NCBI GenBank assembly: GCA_024704765.1
Contig: JAKMXF010000111.1
Span: forward strand, 884,619 to 948,618
Direction of reading: 5' to 3'
Length of the DNA stretch: 64,000 nucleotides
Source of the DNA: Oopsacas minuta
Lineage: Eukaryota; Porifera; Hexactinellida; Lyssacinosida; Leucopsacidae
In this document: piece by piece, positions 41,820-52,100 of the stretch
How the letters are laid out: every line of letters starts with the position of its first letter
Numbering within the stretch: position 1 is the first letter of the stretch
Program-made: the position numbers and the translations under genes
The notes under the pieces: generated by a model
What the model saw: the letters and a program-made list of their open reading frames with translations, nothing else
Databases searched by the model: none
Told to the model about the DNA's origin: nothing

Positions 41820-44226
41820 TCAGATTTTCTCCGTGAACTGCTCCAGTTCTCGTGGCTTTTTAACCCAGGTTCCGCAGATAGGCTTGAGGTGAGAGAAGAG
41901 TATTTCTTTCGCTCCTTGGTAACCTTCTGAATATTGCTTAGCTTGGTAGTAGGTTATATCAAACAGCTGTGTAGAATGCTCCATCAGCAGTGTCTTATCA
42001 GTCATACTACTGGGATAAATACACTTCGTTTCTCGAAGCTTAGTCCAGGTTGATAAAAACCGTCTGAATAGTCTATGCTTGCTTAAGACGCTAGTTTCCA
42101 GGAAAGCACACTTCCCAGTAGAAGTATTAATAATTTCAATATTCTCATCCCCCCAATTCCAGCACATAGACAGACTACCAGTATATTTTGGCTGTGATAT
42201 CTTTATGAATGCGGTAGACATCAGGGGATAGTTTATAATAAATGATTCAGGTAGATCTGAGGTTGCTAGAGAGCCAATTCTAAAGTGAACAAATACTTTA
42301 TCAGATACAGTTAATACGTACATCCTATTAATATATTGCTTATACCTGTGATGTATCGCTCTGCCCAGATTCTCAGCATCAAATCCATTAGATACAACAA
42401 CAGACTTGAAGTATACTGGATCAATAAAGTGAGAGAGGAGTGCTCCCTGTACACCAAGCATATTCCACTTTAGTAGCTTATCACTACAACTCATTGTCAG
42501 TACTTGTTCTCCTCTCTGTAATTTACTCCATATCTGTTCTGTTGAATCAAGTGACGTCACTAACACAGTCGATTCAGAATCGCTTCTACAGACCCTGAGT
42601 CCTCCTTGTGTCTTTTGAAGATAAGCAGATGCTTCTTCTAGTCCTAGGAGGTCAACATTTGGACTGAACTTAGCATCTCCTGATGGTAAATGACTCAGGT
42701 ATAGATGGAAAGATATACCCTGCTTAACAACCAATTTATTCGTAGACACTATAGGAAAGTGGAATACAATCGTTAGAACTTCTTAATGAATATTATATTA
42801 TTAAATTGCTATTGCTGTCTGTTTCGTTGTCAAGGAAAGATTTCCGGCAGCGCGAGTAAGCGAATCGGCTCTTATTATATAAGTATTTATTGACCTGGTT
42901 TTGTATAGATTGAGTCTTGAATGCTCCCATCTGCTACCATATCAAGATGGTAGTATAGGAATCTAATGAACGACCTCCTTGCTAGAGCCACTGCTCTACA
43001 ATCATTTATAGACATTCCTTTATCACTCAGAGAGTTAGAGGATATTACTCGGGTACCTGTCCCTACAGCTACTACTTCTGCCTGTACATTGATGTCTACT
43101 AGTCCCATACCTTCACTTCCCTTATACATTATTACAGCAGCAAGTGACATAGGCTGCTCATCGGGTTTACGTTTTTCTAGAAGTTCTTTTAGTTTCTCAG
43201 TTGCTAATTTTCCTATCTGATCTGCTAATAACTATAAATAGTGGTAATAAATGTAACTCAGGGATATTTATATGTTTTAATCAAATTACCCGATTGAGAC
43301 TATCCTTACTGATTTTGCTAAACTCTTCTCTCACCTCTTGTTTCTCAGCTGTGGAAGTTCTCCTGTACTGTTCAGGTAATTCTAGCCAGGAAGAATTTAC
43401 ATTGAGTAATCCGATGAGAGCATTGTTAGCTGCTATCATTTTAGCGGTCTTCTTATCTGTAGCAGTCCCTTTGAAGATTAAGTTTTTAGCTGTACACGTG
43501 CAATGGAATAATCCAACTTTTTTGATGGTTGAGAAAGAAACCCCTGCCTGTGTGGAAAATTGTATAAAGTTATACGCGTTAACATGAACGCCAACGGACA
43601 GTCAAAATTTGTTCGCATTCTCATGAGTTCCTATTAACCAGAGTGAATCCAATATGTGTTCGTCTTATCCGGGAATTCATATTAACCGTGTTCGTATGAA
43701 CGAGATTACATTGTGTTTACATCATGAGTCGTGACGTATTATGTGACCGTTATTAATAGTTCCTTACAATATGCTCAGTTATATATGAGACAGGATGTTT
43801 GTTAGTAGGATTAGGTCTACTCAGAGTTATATCCTTAGGCTGTATATATTCAACAGGAGTATCAGTGTCAGGATCTATGTGAGCCTGTTTATGCGGGGGT
43901 CCATCTAGCTCTTGAGTATCCTCTCTCTCCTTATCTATACAAGTATCAGCATTAAATTGTATAAAAAATATATTAATAAGGTATAACTAACCTTGTAATA
44001 AGCTGAGTTTAATACCATGCAATGCATTTAGAGCTTTAGATGCTGCCAGAGCCTTTGCTTCTTTCTTACTACTAGATATGCCTTGGTATGAATTACCTTC
44101 TATCACAACACGAACTGTAAATCTCATATCATGAGATTTACCCTCTTGTGAGACTAGCTCAAATTGTGGATTTTTGTAGAAACTGTGAAGAATTGAAATT
44201 GGATTGCTTCCTCTTGCCATCGCCAT
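41820..44226 (-). CDS. ADAR-family pseudo-deaminase, ADAD/TENR-like
   Basis: Five exons, read 44226-43992, 43934-43768, 43547-43290, 43231-42895 and 42748-41820, join in phase to 641 aa (human ADAD1 about 576). Exon 1 is a double-stranded RNA-binding domain ([17 protein letters not shown] ... [20 protein letters not shown]). Exon 3 carries a second, partial dsRBD-like segment ([27 protein letters not shown]). Exons 4-5 form the adenosine-deaminase domain ([54 protein letters not shown]). The catalytic HAE triad reads RAV ([11 protein letters not shown]) and the PCG zinc-cysteine motif reads PSG, so three key residues are lost and the enzyme should be inactive, as in ADAD1/TENR. It most likely binds dsRNA without editing. 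Alternative: a decayed ADAR paralogue; the two dsRBDs resemble ADAR2. Confidence 0.87.
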
Positions 44227-44391
44227 GTAGAATTCAAAATTTATCTAATCATGTAAAAGTACAAAGTTCAAATTATTCCATACTACTTAGCAATGATCAT
44301 GTCATGTAACCCAACACAAATTCTATAATAATTAACACATAAATATACACATATAGAAAGTAAAATATACATCTCATCGGGTACTTATAGC

Positions 44392-46944
44392 TTATTGCCT
44401 CAGCTCTGGAAATAAACTAGCGGATAATGCTGGATCATTGCCTAGCTGCCCTGCTTTGCCAGATTTCAGGTCTTCTGGGAAATCGAGCAAATATCTATCA
44501 TCTTGCTTCAAGAACTGAGCGATTTCACTAAAGGTTAGTCTCTCTGTAGGTTCTATATTCCATGTCTTTACCATTAGAGAATATATCTGGTAAGGACAGC
44601 CAGTAGGAGGCCCCTGGATAGATTTGTTACCCACCATTTCTATAACCTCTACATTTGTATAATCACCCCATGGCTTCTGTCCTACACTCCACACTTCAAA
44701 TAGTGTCATACCCAGTGACCACACATCCGATTTCTCTGAGTACCGACGGAAGAAGAGTGCCTCTGGAGCTGTCCACCTGACTGCAACCACGCCCCCGCGC
44801 TCCACTTTATAATAATCCTTATCTTCATGCATCCGCTTAGACAAGCCAAAATCTCCTATTCTACAAACCCTATCACTACCTACTAACACGTTTCTAGCTG
44901 CTAGATCTCTGTGTACGAAATGTTTAGAGGAAAGATACTCCATCCCATTGACGATATCACGAGTAGACAATAACAGAGATTGTAACAGCTTGTCACTGTC
45001 AAATGTCACACTGGCTATCGTCGCTAGAATATTCCTGAGATCTCCTTCCATCAATTCTATTATTAACATATATGGTTCTGTAACACTAACGATACCTAGT
45101 AGACGTAATACATTAGGATGGTTGAACTGTCCCATGATCGCTGCTTCTGTTAGAAATGATAATCTTAGCTTAGAATCAGCATTCTTATTCAGACATTTAA
45201 CGGCTACAGGTATTGGATCTGTATCTTCCTCCATTTTCCATTCAGCACGTAGAACTCTACCAAAACAACCTATACCAAGTTGTTCTTGTAACAAAATGCA
45301 ATTTAAGTTAATTTCTCTGTATTTACATTCAGACATTTCTTTATAAATACCTTCTACCTCTCCTGGCGGATCTCTATAAGCGATGGTGCTAGAGAAGTAA
45401 GATTCTCCTTGTTTGATAATTTCTCCCTTCATTTTCTCCGCTCTTTGTTGGTGAGATTGGACAATGCTAGATGAGTATAGGAATGGCTTGTGTTGAAGGG
45501 TGGAAGTGTTGATATCAACTGGTTTCGGGCTTGAATCTGTACTTCCTGGTAATACAGACAAGTACAGCTGATTCTCAACATTATGCTGGTTAGTATAATT
45601 CCTACCTCGCTGCCTAACTCCCTGATCCCCTGCTGGTAATGTACCGCTATTTACATACTCAACTGAATTAGTGATTGTACGATTTGTTGCAGAACTGTAT
45701 CTATTTTCTACTGATCTATTGGATGTGCTTACAAGCATATCTTCAAGCTTTACACTAGCGTATACAACCTCTTCAGTATCCTCAGTACTCGTGGTCGTAA
45801 CTATTCGTTCCCGTGTCGTGAAGATGATCGTCTTCTCAAGGGCTTGCAGCTTAGAAGGTCTCGACTTTATGTACACAATTAGGAGGATAACACATATGCT
45901 TAGGATGATACAGGCTATTACAACAAAAGAGAAGGCGCCAAATATTAAAATTGTTGCTTCTGTATTTGAAAGACCCGTGTCTTGTGTGGAATTGATTAGA
46001 GTTGTAATTGTTATAGATGAAGTAGTAGTGTTTAGGGTATATATATCACAAGTTTCCCCTGTGTAAGGATACGGACACAAACATTCGCCATCACCCCCAC
46101 AAATTCCACCATTTCTACATTCAGTTATACAGTTATCAAAACATTCTAAGGTAGATAGGGTATTGGTAGAGCATGTAGTAGGCGTGACGTCACATAGAGA
46201 TAGCCCACTAGCTGAACTATTACACGTCACATTATATCCTATTGTTGTATTGTCATTCGAGGGTAAAAAACTGAATATCGCTTTTTTACAATCAGCTCTA
46301 CAAGATGAAATACTCCTACACAATGGTCTTACAACAGATAAGAAGTTACTGTTTGATGGACAGAGAGGAAACCATTCATTTACCCCTGATGATTCAGCAC
46401 ATATCTCAACAACTGGGGAGTCAGGAGACTTTGAATTTGCCCTTAATTCTCCTATTTCACATTTGACTCGATCTTGGCAAGTTGGTTCTTCATATCTAGG
46501 CGAGCAGGAACAGGTATTGTTAGCACAGAAATTTGGACTGAAATAACCAAGTGGACAATCATGATTACATTCGCAATTAAGAGTATCTATAATAAAAGAA
46601 CAATGCCCTGTGGTTACGTCACAATGTTTCGCTTTACTATCACTAGCTTCACATCGAAATATAAACCCGTAAATCGATCTAGGAATTACTGTATAGTTGA
46701 ATAGGTTACACTCTTTTTCACAAGCAAAACTACTCGATCTACAAAACACATTGGCAGTTTTATCAGGAGTTGGATCGGCACAGAGAGGAAGCCAAATTTT
46801 GTTATCTTTATATCTCTCACATACCTCCAGTCCATCCTCGCTAACTTGTATACTCCTAGCATCACATTCTGCATTGCAAAACTGCTCTAAGTGACCGAAT
46901 ACGGTCAAAGCGAATACTAATTTAATAACTGCCTTACAACACAT
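44392..46944 (-). CDS. Receptor tyrosine kinase with cysteine-rich/EGF ectodomain
   Basis: The 850 aa intronless product has a signal peptide (about 1-24), two related cysteine-rich modules (about 27-150 and 165-265, each with a W-x-P-L-C and CRS...C pattern reminiscent of a reduced SRCR fold), an EGF-like domain (about 275-302, CRNGGICGGDGECLCPYPYT), many N-glycosylation motifs, and one membrane span (about 333-358). The cytoplasmic part has a juxtamembrane region with Tyr-containing motifs and a tyrosine kinase domain (about 550-830): GIGCFGRV loop, VAVKCL lysine, HRDLAARN, DFGLSKRMHEDKDYYKVE with tandem activation-loop tyrosines, RWTAPEAL and SDVWSLGMTLFEVWS. All catalytic residues are intact, so it should be active. 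I see no match to a named vertebrate receptor family; this is a lineage-type receptor. Ligand unknown. Confidence 0.93.
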   Translation of the reverse strand: MCCKAVIKLVFALTVFGHLEQFCNAECDARSIQVSEDGLEVCERYKDNKIWLPLCADPTPDKTANVFCRSSSFACEKECNLFNYTVIPRSIYGFIFRCEASDSKAKHCDVTTGHCSFIIDTLNCECNHDCPLGYFSPNFCANNTCSCSPRYEEPTCQDRVKCEIGELRANSKSPDSPVVEICAESSGVNEWFPLCPSNSNFLSVVRPLCRSISSCRADCKKAIFSFLPSNDNTTIGYNVTCNSSASGLSLCDVTPTTCSTNTLSTLECFDNCITECRNGGICGGDGECLCPYPYTGETCDIYTLNTTTSSITITTLINSTQDTGLSNTEATILIFGAFSFVVIACIILSICVILLIVYIKSRPSKLQALEKTIIFTTRERIVTTTSTEDTEEVVYASVKLEDMLVSTSNRSVENRYSSATNRTITNSVEYVNSGTLPAGDQGVRQRGRNYTNQHNVENQLYLSVLPGSTDSSPKPVDINTSTLQHKPFLYSSSIVQSHQQRAEKMKGEIIKQGESYFSSTIAYRDPPGEVEGIYKEMSECKYREINLNCILLQEQLGIGCFGRVLRAEWKMEEDTDPIPVAVKCLNKNADSKLRLSFLTEAAIMGQFNHPNVLRLLGIVSVTEPYMLIIELMEGDLRNILATIASVTFDSDKLLQSLLLSTRDIVNGMEYLSSKHFVHRDLAARNVLVGSDRVCRIGDFGLSKRMHEDKDYYKVERGGVVAVRWTAPEALFFRRYSEKSDVWSLGMTLFEVWSVGQKPWGDYTNVEVIEMVGNKSIQGPPTGCPYQIYSLMVKTWNIEPTERLTFSEIAQFLKQDDRYLLDFPEDLKSGKAGQLGNDPALSASLFPELRQ

Positions 46945-47320
46945 GCCTTATTGATCAGTTAAATTAAATTGTAACTGAATTTAGTTCAAGTTAAACTCAC
47001 CCGTTTGTGAAATAAGATACACAATTTATTGGCCTATCTAGCTACAAGATATCACGTTATGTGGCATAATTAGCATGGTTCAAATACTAATGCAAATCAT
47101 AAACTAGGACGGATTTATACTTGTATACGTATATGCTAGATCCAATACCAGTTAAGTAAATAAATAGACTCAAGATGACCAAAATTACCATTATGAAAGA
47201 ATATATGTAAATAAGAGAAGAATAGCATATATAAACGAACAATAACTTCTATCTATCTTGTCGCTAAGTTGTACTCCCTCAGAATACTCAGATCTATACG
47301 AGAGTTGAAAATAAATTATG
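46945..47320. other. Intergenic, no gene seen
   Basis: Gap between the receptor kinase start and the 3' end of the CTDSPL2-like gene, AT-rich, without repeats or frames of note. Expected to hold the kinase promoter. Confidence 0.4.
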
Positions 47321-48952
47321 TCAATCTTCAGGTAACAGCTGATACAAACCGTATTTCTCTCGTATCACTGGACGCACATCTGAGTCTAGAATAGCTAAAT
47401 CATTTAAGAAAGGTATCAATTTTAGGAGTTCTGTATCCTCTCTATCGAAGAACCAGCTCTCAATAGGTATTCCATTATCCAGTTGATAACCAAATGCATG
47501 AAATGAATTGTCAATGATAATAGTCTTGGACAGATCTCTACCTAGAATATGTAGATCTTTGATGTAGTTACCATCAATAAACAAACAATGGTCTCTGAAA
47601 AGACGATGTTTGATGAGACTACGTTGTCCGTCTATCAGATTCATCAGTGTATCTGCATACTCCTTCTTCGAAGCTGTGAAGAGGATTACTTCAAACTGCT
47701 TAGATACAGCTTCAAGGAATTCCCTGTAATACGGCCTCAATCTGACGAATATTTCGTATAATCCTCCTTGGAACTCCACCACGAATGAGAAGTCTGCATT
47801 CTCCAGCTGTGAGAAACTACAGTGGACAAGCGTCTCGTCTAGATCTAGCACGAGGGATTTCTTAGGAGTTCTCCTTGTTTGTACAGGCAGAGCAGGAGAC
47901 CTATTCTTTGCTTCTTTACTGAGAGGTGGAAGATGTTTGATGAACAAGAAAGGATCAAATATTGGTACTTCTGTAGCAGAACATTCGTTTGTATTAGCAT
48001 TAGTAGTGTTAGTAGTAGAAGCATTATTAGGAGTATACTGAGCACTAGTGATGTAAGACTCACTTAAATTACACACACCATTCTCTTGAATCTCTGTTTG
48101 AGCAGCAGGTAACTGACTGAGGTCAATTATCTCATAACTATCCGTATCATTCCTATCAACTGTAGGAGGATAGTTCTCATCATAGGAATAGGGAGTGATA
48201 TGAGGATTTACTAGAGTGAATTGCAGCTGTTTAGCTAAGCTATCGTTCTCATCTTCAGGCACATAACGGGTATCATTATCAGTGGTTTGTGTAGCAGAAG
48301 AGAATAGAGTAAACACTGGAGAGAATATTGTGCCGAAAAGTGATCGGGTAGTAGTAGTAGTAGTAGTAGTTTCGGGAGCTACTTCAGCTTGTACTTGCTC
48401 TATTGTATTAGCTCTTTTCTCTTTCTGAACAGTTGAGAGTCTAAGTGGGGATGATGGTATCATCACTTGTGTTTCACTCTCTGGAGTTTCAGCACAGGAG
48501 GAGGGGCGTCTCTTCTTCAACTGTTCCCCATTATTACTGACTCCATCTGTTTCCCTAATCCTGGTTCCTCCTCTACCACAATTCCTCGTAACTCTACTGC
48601 TCTTCCTTTTCATAGCTTCTGCCTGTCTACGCTTTGAAATACACTGTGATACAGGTTGAGTAGATTTATCAACTTGCTGCTGAACTTGTCTATGAGGAGT
48701 TTCCTCAGATGTTCCTCTCTGTTTAGCTACACTCTCTTCTCTTGTATTATCTGTCTCCCTGGCTCCATCTATTCCATTATTAGCTATCTCTATAGGATTA
48801 TGATTTGTGTGTGGGAAGAATGCGTTTCTATTCGCCGATACTGGCGAGGAGGGAGGATCTGAACTGTTGATATCCAGATGTTCTAGACTCTCTACACCAG
48901 AGGGGGGAATTATATCATGTAATTCATTCTTTGTCTTGTCTTTGGTATTCAT
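47321..48952 (-). CDS. CTDSPL2: CTD small-phosphatase-like protein 2 type (HAD phosphatase)
   Basis: FCP/SCP phosphatases of the HAD fold dephosphorylate the RNA polymerase II tail or SMADs. From the ATG at 48952 the product is 543 aa; the frame extends 27 codons further but starts there after a cttatag acceptor-like site, so an upstream 5' UTR exon is likely. The N-terminus is disordered and includes a run of threonines encoded by tagtag repeats at 48349-48369. The C-terminal domain (about 360-525) has the signature [12 protein letters not shown] (nucleophile Asp), [67 protein letters not shown] and [16 protein letters not shown]. The preceding FIKHLPPL motif and the tail [10 protein letters not shown] are specific to CTDSPL2 rather than CTDSP1/2. 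Intronless coding region. Confidence 0.93.
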   Translation of the reverse strand: MNTKDKTKNELHDIIPPSGVESLEHLDINSSDPPSSPVSANRNAFFPHTNHNPIEIANNGIDGARETDNTREESVAKQRGTSEETPHRQVQQQVDKSTQPVSQCISKRRQAEAMKRKSSRVTRNCGRGGTRIRETDGVSNNGEQLKKRRPSSCAETPESETQVMIPSSPLRLSTVQKEKRANTIEQVQAEVAPETTTTTTTTRSLFGTIFSPVFTLFSSATQTTDNDTRYVPEDENDSLAKQLQFTLVNPHITPYSYDENYPPTVDRNDTDSYEIIDLSQLPAAQTEIQENGVCNLSESYITSAQYTPNNASTTNTTNANTNECSATEVPIFDPFLFIKHLPPLSKEAKNRSPALPVQTRRTPKKSLVLDLDETLVHCSFSQLENADFSFVVEFQGGLYEIFVRLRPYYREFLEAVSKQFEVILFTASKKEYADTLMNLIDGQRSLIKHRLFRDHCLFIDGNYIKDLHILGRDLSKTIIIDNSFHAFGYQLDNGIPIESWFFDREDTELLKLIPFLNDLAILDSDVRPVIREKYGLYQLLPED

Positions 48953-49130
48953 TATGCGATAGTAATGTCTATAAGAAAATAAACGAAGATATTTCCCAGT
49001 AAAATACAATATAATTCTACTTACATATAACAATACAATTGTGTATGTATAATGGATTTATGAATAGGAGAGGGAATAAATAAAATAAAGAAATAAAATA
49101 ACCAGGTAATCTCTAAGGTTGAAAATGTAA

Positions 49131-52100
49131 TTAGTTTTCCTTTAAAATGTTCACAACTGGTTTATCAATTGCTCTAATCTTCTCAACTAGATAAGGTATC
49201 TGTACAACTACTCTCTCCAGTAACTGACTGATGTATTGCTGTAATGATAGGTTATCATTCTCATAAGTCCCCAGCTGATTCAACAGCTGATCTTTAGAGA
49301 GGTCATCCCACTGATCGTGGATGCCTGGACCAGAGGAATCAAGGTTGTAAGGGGTCACTTGTATACGAGGCATCCCTTCAAGGAGAGACGGTTTATACTC
49401 CAGAACTAGAGCTAGGACTTGGTCAAGGTACAATCGTAGTTGTTGTATACCAGTGAAAACCTGAGTACAATATATAATATATAGGATCGAATTCTCAATC
49501 TCTAATACAGTGGTTCCTAACCTTTTCACCCATCGACCCCTATACCAATTTTAACACATTCTGTAGACCACTTCCCATAGATTGCAACACAAATTTTGAG
49601 ATCCTGCGGACACCCTGCAGTCGTCCGTGGACGACCAAAGGCTCCATGGACGGGATGGACCTCGGTTTGGGAACTGCTACTCTAATAGATAGATATTATT
49701 ACTACTCGTTATATATTAACAATTTGACCAATATTCACCTTTATAAGAGACTGCTTCACTTCCCCAATAGAAGCATTATCTAGTTGTAGTACTAGAGAGT
49801 GATGTTCGTTAGAACTAACCATCCTCCTCTCTACATATCCTGCTTCGTTAGCTAGAGGATCTAGAAGAGAAGCAAGAGTAGCATTCTCTCTTTTCAACTG
49901 TTCTAACAACATTCTACGCTCCTTCTGTAGAGATGTTCTCTGTAGCATCAGATCTACTTCATTTCTACCAGGTAGTTTCTGTTCAATCAGTGCAATTAGA
50001 GCATCTTTCTCAGAGATAGTGTGTTGTAACAACTCCTGCCTAAGTAAAATCAGCTCTCTGCGATGATCTCTGCGTTCTGTTAGACATTCCTAAATTACAG
50101 TATAATGTTAGTATAATTTTACAGTCAAGCTTGTCATATCGAAGCTCAAGAGACCACGATAAGTACCGCGATATAATCGGTGAGATTTATGTTTATTTTG
50201 AAGTTTTGGGGTCATATGTGTACAATTTTGATTTTGATATTTAGATGAGATGATAGATAGATATCTCTTTAGATATACGTGTTCGATATAACGGGGAGTT
50301 GATGGTTGAAACCCAACAATTCGAGAATGAGTATCAATTTATTCTCACCTTGATTAGCTGTAATATAAACTATAATTATATAATGGCGACTGCTGATGCT
50401 CCAGAAGTCAATACAGCACCTGTTGTAGAGAAAATATACCGTGAAGATAAGAGAGCTCAATACTTCAAAGAGGAACTGACTCAACTCAAACAGGAGATAG
50501 CAGATGAATTTGAAAAGATACACACAGTATTAAGAGAGGAAGAGAGTAAATTACAAAATGAGATAGACATGAATCTACATAAAATTGAAGAGCTAGTGAA
50601 TAAGCGAGCAGATAGAGTCAATCAGCTAAAAAAGGGACTAGAAGAACTAGAACAAGGACTTGCACATAATAACCTTACCCATTTGCTAGCAGATGCTAGA
50701 ATTAAGATAGATAAAGAAATAGATAAACTGCTCCATCAAGAAAGGTTAGAATTGCCGCAAATACAATTGCAATGTAAACCTACAAACCTAAATAGATACA
50801 ACCTATGTAAGCTAGAGGATAAGACACATCCATACACATACAGACATGACCCAGCAATGAGTTGTGTAAGTACCGGAGAGAAAGGTGGACTAACTAAGCC
50901 TAGAGGACTAGCTATTGATAATAATGGGATAGTATATATAGCTGATTATACGAAGAGTCAGATAGAAGTATACTCTCAAGATGGTGAGCATATCAACACG
51001 CTTGTAGATAGGAAAATGAGGGAACCACTATACCTGTGTGTATCAGCTGATAATCTATACGTATCCTGTGAGAACAGATGTTTATTGAGACTGAGTATAG
51101 GGAGTGGGAAGAGAACTGCTATCATAGAAACACAGTTACATATATCAGGCATGTGTATAGATGCAGAATATGGATTGATAGGGTGTATATGGCAGAAGAA
51201 TCGTATATGCTTATTTGATAATCAGCTGGATAAGAAGGGAGAGATACAGCTCAACACTAAGCATCATAAACCAGGTGTTACATTCACAGCTGATATAAAA
51301 GTCACATATAAACAAGAGCTAGCTGTCTTGTTCTACAAGAGTTCGTATCCATTACAAGTATTTAACAGAGAAGGAGAGTTAATCAGCTGTCTACTGTCAC
51401 AAGATCAAGTAGGAGGTGCTCTATACTTCTGTCTAGACAGTTATGACAATATACTGATAACTGATATAAGTGCTCATCAACTGAAAATATTCACACCTCA
51501 AGGCGACCTCTTAACCAGGATAGGAAAGAAGGGACAACAACAGGGAGACTTCCAAACCCCAGTGGGTGTGTCGGTTAACCAATCTGGTGATGTATATGTG
51601 TGTGACTGCAAACAGAATTACATGCTACAGATGTTTTAAAAACTATTAGTGCGAAGGGGGACAATGCTATGCATGGAATAATTGAATGCTATATCGTTTA
51701 TTTTGATATTTTTTGTTATCATATATATAACTAGAGTTTGAATGAAGTAACTACATGTGAATTGATTTTACTCCGCTTATGACGGAATGAAAGCAGGATC
51801 TCAAGCACTTCGTTATAACGAGAGTTTACTGACCTGTATAATTCGTTTCCTTTCCTGTTTGAATATAGTATCTTCCATCTGAGGGGAATTCGAGAGAAGT
51901 TTTAAATCAGACAACATATCTATTACAAATCTCTTCTCTTCTCCTAGCTCTTTCTCTCTATCCAATACAACTGTAACTCCGTCCTAAACGTTAATTAACG
52001 TTAACTAACGTTAGCGCGAGCAAGCGAAGCGTCTCGTAATATAATAAAAATAAAATATTATGAATCTCACTTCTAAAGCTCCAGATAACTCTACATTCCT

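Noticed and set aside
43201-43587. 128-codon plus-strand frame
   Set aside because: It is the antisense shadow of ADAD-like exon 3; the minus strand encodes the dsRBD-like segment with proper splice sites.
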